Source of the DNA: Lycium barbarum
Taxonomy: Eukaryota; Streptophyta; Magnoliopsida; Solanales; Solanaceae
Reading direction: 5' to 3'
Assembly: GCF_019175385.1 (NCBI RefSeq)
Contig: NC_083346.1
Span: 85,264,543 to 85,328,542 of the forward strand
Length of the DNA: 64,000 bases
Positions 59,300-64,000 of this stretch are shown here, piece by piece. A program made the translations under genes and the position numbers. Positions within the stretch are counted from its first letter, which is position 1, and each line of letters starts with the position of its first letter. The notes beneath the pieces are model-generated. The model was not told the DNA's origin. It searched no databases and saw nothing but the letters and a program-made list of their open reading frames with translations.

Positions 59300-62200
59300 A
59301 CCTTGAATTTCTCTCGGGTGTTGGAATAAATACGGGTACTTGGACCTCATACTCTCTTCCGCTTCCCAAGTCATTTCCTCTCGGTTATTGTTTCGCCACA
59401 AGACTTTAACCGACGCTACTTCTTTATTTCAAAGTCTTCGCACTTGCCTGTCTAAAATGGCCATAGGTAGTTCTTCATAGGTCAGCTCCCCTATCACTTG
59501 CATATCGTTAATTGGGACAATTTTTGTAGGATCCCCAACGCACTTGTGAAGCATCGAAACATGGAAGACTGGGTGGACTGATTCAAGCTCGGATGGCAAG
59601 TCCAATTCATAGGCTACATGACCTACCTTGCGAATAATTTTGTAGGGTCCAACGTACCTTGGACTCAACTTCCCTGTCTTGCCAAATCTCATCACCCCTT
59701 TCATTGGCGATACCTTTAGGAATACCCAATCATTTATCTGAAATTCCAAGTCTCGTCGGCGGTTGTCCGCATAAGACTTCTGGCGACTTTGGGTTGTCAA
59801 CAGTCGATCCCGGATCACCTTAACCTTACCGCTTGTTGAATCAATTCGGGGCCTATTAATTGTACTTCTCCAGTTTCAAACCATCCAATCGGAGATCTAC
59901 ACTTCCTTCCATATAATGCTTTATATGGAGCCATTTGAATACTGGAATGGTAGCTATTGTTGTATGCAAATTCAATAAGGGGTAAATGTTCATCCCAGCT
60001 ACCACCAAAATCCAGCACACATGCCCGTAGCATATCCTCCAAGGTCTGGATAGTATGTTCGGCTTGTCCATCGGTCTGTGGATGAAATGCCGTGCTGAGC
60101 TTGACTTGAGTACCAAGACCTCCTTGGAAGGACTTCCAAAACTTGGCTGTAAACTGTGCCCCTCTGTCTGTAATAACGGATAATGGAATTCCATGAAGTC
60201 GCACAATTTCTTTTAAGAACAACCTAGCATAATCTTTCGCTGAATACGTGGTTCTGACTGGAAGAAAATGAGCTACTTTTGTGAGTGTGTCCACGATCAT
60301 CCATATAGAGTCATATTTCCCTCGTGAACGGGGCAATCCCACAATAAAATCCATATTGATTACTTCCCATTTCCAAGTAGGGATTTCCATTGCCTGTAAT
60401 AATCCTCCTGGCTTTTGATGCTCGGCTTTTACTTGTTGGAAATTTGGACACTGTGCTACGAATACTGCTATGTCCCTCTTCATGCCATCCCACCAATATA
60501 ACAATTTGAGATCCTGATACAATTTGGTTGCACCTGGATGAATAGAATACCGAGAATAATGTGCTTTCTCTAGAATCCGTTGGCGTAATCCTGCCATATC
60601 CGGTACACATAGTCTGCCTCAGTATCTAAGAATTCCATCTATGGAAACTTCAAATAGAGATTTCTCCTTTTCATGAGATAGGTCTCTGTAATGGCATAAC
60701 TGGGGGTCTTCATATTGTCGCTCCTTCACTTCTACATTCAAGGATGAGACTGCAGGATCGCTAATACTGACCCTCGCACTACCCAAATCTACCACACGTA
60801 CTCCAAGATTAGGTAGTCGATAGCGCTCACGAACCATTTCTTTCTTTTCTTGAGGGACTTCACATAGACTACCCATGGATCGGCGGCTAAGCGCATCGGT
60901 TACTACATTCGATTTTCTGGGGTGGTATAAAATATTCGCATCATAATCCTTCAATAATTCTAACCACCGCCTCTGCTGCAGGTTTAACTCCTTCTGTTTG
61001 AAAATATACTAGAGGCTCTTGTGATCTGTATAGATGTCCACATGCACACCATATAAGTAATGTCTCCACATCTTCAACGCATGAATAACCACAGCCAATT
61101 CGAGATCATGAGTGGGATAATTCTTCTCATGTTTTCGCAATTGTCTCGAAGCATATGCGATAACTCTACCATGCTGCATCAATACACACCCTAATCCCAC
61201 ACCGGAAGCATCACAATACACAACATAGCCATCTGGCCCTTCCGGAAGTGTTAGCACTAGAGCTGAGGTCAATCTGCCTTTCAACTCTTGGAAACTATGC
61301 TCACATATATCGTTCCATTGAAATTTAGCGGACTTCTGAGTTAGCTTCGTCAATGGGGCTGAAATAGATGAGAAGCCCTCTACGAATCTTCTATAATAGC
61401 CTGCCAAACTCAGGAAACTACGAACTTCTGTAGGCGTCGTAGGCCTTGGCCAAGTCTTCACATCTTCAATTTTCTAGGTGTTGACTCGAATGCCATCATC
61501 TGAAATAATATGGCCCAAGAATGTTACATAATTCAGCCAAAACTCGCACTTAGAAAATTTTGCATATAATTCTTGGGCTCGAAGAATTCCAAGAACAATT
61601 CGCAAATGATCCGCATGTTCCGCTTCTGTACGAGAATACACTAGAATGTCGTCGATGAACACTATTACGAGTAAATCCAAGAGCGGCCTGAATACATTAT
61701 TCATCAAATTCATAAACACTGCCGGGGCTTTAGTCAGTCCGAATGACATGACCCGGAATTGATAATGGCCGTATCTCGTCCTGAAAGCTGTCTTAGAAAT
61801 ATCTGTTTCTCTAACACTCACTTGATAATAACCCGACCTCAAGTCAATTTTGGAAAACCATTTGGCACCCTGCAGGTTGTCAAACAAGTCATCAATCATT
61901 GGGAGAGGATATTTGTTCTTTATCGTCACCTTGTTCAACTGCCTGTAATCAATACACATTTGTAAAGATCTGTCTTTCCTTCTCACGAATAAGACTGGTG
62001 CTCCCCATGGCGATGAACTGTGTCTAATAAACCCCTTGTCAAGCAAGTCTCTCAGTTGTGTCTTTAGCTCTTTCAATTCTGCCGGGGCTATTCGATAAGG
62101 AGGAATAGAAATGGGCTCGGTTTCCGGCAATATATCAATAGCGAAATTGATTTCTCTCTCAGGAGGAAGACCTAGGGTTCATCTGGAAATACGTCCGAAA

Positions 62201-62810
62201 ATTCATTCACCACCGGGACAGATTGAAATGTTGGCGACTCTGCTTCTGTGTCATGTACTCGAACTAAATGGTAAATATAGCCCTTGGCTATCATCTTTCT
62301 CGCCTTAAGGTAGGAAATAAACCTACCCTTTAGGGACGCTGTATTGCCGTTCCATTTAAGTACGGGCTCTCTCGAAAATTGGAATCGAACCACTTTCGTC
62401 CGGCAATCAACGTTAGCATAGCACGAGGCCAACCAATCCATACCCATGATTACATCGAAATCTATCATTTTCAGCTCAATCAAATCAGCTTTGGTCTGAC
62501 GATCACATATCACAATGACACAATTTTTGTACACTTGCCTTGCTATCACGGGATCACCAACCGGAGTGAGTACCTCAAAAGGTTTAATTAACTCGGGTTT
62601 CACCCCAATACAACCAGCAACATATGGGGTAATATAAGAGAATGTAGAATCGGGATCTATCAATGCATACACATCACGGGAGAATACAGACAATATACCT
62701 GTAACAACATCTGGGGAGGACTCGAGATCCTGTCGCCCAGCTAAGGCATACACTCGGGGCTGAGTGGCACCTGAAGTAGATGCAGCCCCTCTTCCTCTGC
62801 CTCGGCCTGC
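59300..62810 (-). pseudogene. pol of the - strand Tekay element
   Basis: Protease (about 62660) reads LIDPDSTFSY, so the active-site glycine of DPG is lost. Reverse transcriptase (62130-61474) keeps [10 protein letters not shown]. RNase H begins near [10 protein letters not shown]. Integrase (60597 to about 59815) keeps D, D and E in 'NMDFIVGLP', 'VITDRGAQF' and 'GQAEHTIQ', but its zinc finger reads CPNF in place of CPNC. The tail holds 'HPVFHVSMLHKCVGD' and a chromodomain-like end near 59340. Breaks: frameshifts near 62172 and 59820; stops at 61474, 61009, 60619 and 59429, the first three at positions with Q or R in the nested element. Confidence 0.9.
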
Positions 62811-62816
62811 TGTCAT

Positions 62817-64000
62817 CTAGGGAGTATGTGCTGTCGAGCGTACTGATGAAAAACCAACGGCTGAGCCTGTGGGCTGAACTCCACCTCTACCATACCGCGA
62901 GGGACAATCTCGCATCAAATGCCTAGTCTGTCCACAAACGTAACAAGCATCTGTGTCCTGACGACACGACCCTGAGTGTAATTTGCGGCACCGACTACAT
63001 CGTGGAACTGGGGGTCTCCCCTGACTATAATCACCCTCAAACTAGGAACCTGAAGCCCTCGAACTCTGGCCCTGTCCTGGGCGAAAGGAGCGGTCATATC
63101 TCCTGTCTGGAAATATGAGAGGCGCACTAGTCGCTGACTGGCCTGAATGTCGGGAGTAAGTTTGTCTTAGTCCCCCTCTATAATCACTGCCCGTGCCCAT
63201 AGATCTGGCCTGCTTACTTTGCCTCCTATCCATATCACGATCACTCCTCGATGGTTGCTGTCGCCCCTCTAAATTCTGGGCATGGGCCTGTATTCGGGAA
63301 ATATCCATCCCGTCTTGCAATGAAGCTGTTAAACAGTCCTTGAATAAATGTGGCCCCAAGCCACTCACAAACCTATGAACACGATTTCCCATATCGACCA
63401 CCATAGCCGGGGCGTATCTGGCCAAGGAATTGAATCACAAGCTATATTCCCGAGCACTCATGCTTCCTTGCTTTAGATTAAAAAACATGTCCGCTTTAGC
63501 TTGGCGGACTTCGGGTGGCAAGTAGTGACGAGTAAAAGCATTCACAAATTCCTGCCATACGGGTGGAGGCGCATTCTCTCCTTTTGATAACACCCAATTG
63601 TTGTACCATAGGACTGCCACATCCCGGAGTCTATAAGATGCCAACTCCACGGATTCAGTCTCAGAGGCATGAATAATTTTTAAGGTCCTCAACATTTCAT
63701 CAATAAAATTTTGCGGATCTTCATCCGGCTTTGACCCAAAGAATTCCGGAGGATTTAAAGTCATGAAATCACGGGCTCTAGTATTGGCGGATCGATCACT
63801 CGGGCTCGCATTTTGCCGCTGTGCTTGGGCGGCAACCAACTATGTCAATAACTGAATGGCCTCGGTCATTTGGTGACCCGAAGCAACCGACAGAGGAATT
63901 GGAGCTGGAGCTCCCCCTCTCTCTCCCACATTGGGCGGGGTGGAGGAGGTACTAGATGGAGTCTCATTTAGTGACTCGCCCTCTTCAACATTTACCGGAG
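62817..64000 (-). pseudogene. gag of the - strand Tekay element, N-terminus outside the window
   Basis: The gag domain includes 'FMTLNPPEFFGSKPDEDPQ', 'VELASYRLRDVAVLWYNNW' and 'REYSL', close to the nested element's gag. The CCHC knuckle CYVCGQTRHLMRDC is at about 62912-62953. Stops at about 63840, 63435, 63042 and about 62817. The N-terminal part, rich in serine and proline, continues to 64000. Confidence 0.87.

Larger units (their letters stand above)
56569..64000 (-). mobile_element. Tekay-lineage Ty3/gypsy retrotransposon, cut by the right window edge
   Basis: Read leftward: gag, protease, reverse transcriptase, RNase H, integrase, chromodomain-like tail, polypurine tract and 3' LTR (59053-56569). 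The left flank CATTC at 56564-56568 would be its TSD; the other copy lies outside the window. The protein order and motifs match the nested Tekay element. Confidence 0.9.

Noticed and set aside
1..64000. CRISPR arrays, bacterial operons, riboswitches, tRNA or rRNA genes
   Set aside because: None seen. Tandem repeats lack spacers, and the only tRNA-like sequences are SINE heads and primer-binding sites.

Overview
The window reads as nuclear DNA of a flowering plant, most likely a Solanaceae species. Evidence: a plant-specific NPH3-type gene with GT-AG introns, Ty3/gypsy elements of the Tekay, Tat/Retand and Athila lineages, a plant L1 LINE carrying RNase H, Au-type and Solanaceae-type SINEs, a Stowaway MITE and Helitron termini. 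The Solanaceae call rests on recognising repeat families by eye and is an inference.

Only one intact host gene is supported: a four-exon BTB/POZ-NPH3 gene on the + strand (8468-11449, 602 codons plus stop). It sits in a gene island at about 7.6-11.9 kb that has taken only small insertions: a foldback repeat in intron 2, an Au-type SINE with a perfect 11-bp target-site duplication (TSD) in intron 3, and a Stowaway MITE about 0.9 kb upstream.

Layout. 1-1.93 kb: end of a long Tekay-like LTR running off the left edge. 2-7.6 kb: small repeats, including a hAT-type element with a perfect 8-bp TSD. 11.90-34.32 kb: a Tat/Retand-lineage retrotransposon whose 5' LTR is split by a 10.8-kb Tekay-lineage element (12211-22979, TSD AAGCC). 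The Tat element carries broken gag-pol and, on the opposite strand, a spliced gene remnant (30209-33057) with a Transposase_28-like domain and a coiled coil. 34.8-41.1 kb: a decayed L1-type LINE on the - strand. 41.1-42.7 kb: rearranged LTR pieces. 43.5-51.6 kb: MITEs, a possible mitochondrial insert, a Helitron with an inner TIR element, and an unusual interlocked inverted repeat. 51.8-56.6 kb: a truncated LTR joined to an Athila integrase remnant. 56.57-64 kb: a - strand Tekay-lineage element running off the right edge.

The retroelement genes are all broken, mostly by stop codons at former CAG, CAA, CGA or TGG codons, as expected from deamination of methylated cytosine. I see no clearly new biological system. 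The strongest leads are the antisense spliced gene inside the Tat element, the palindromic TACGG/CCGTA clusters shared by different repeats, and the A-B-A'-B' inverted structure at 51 kb.
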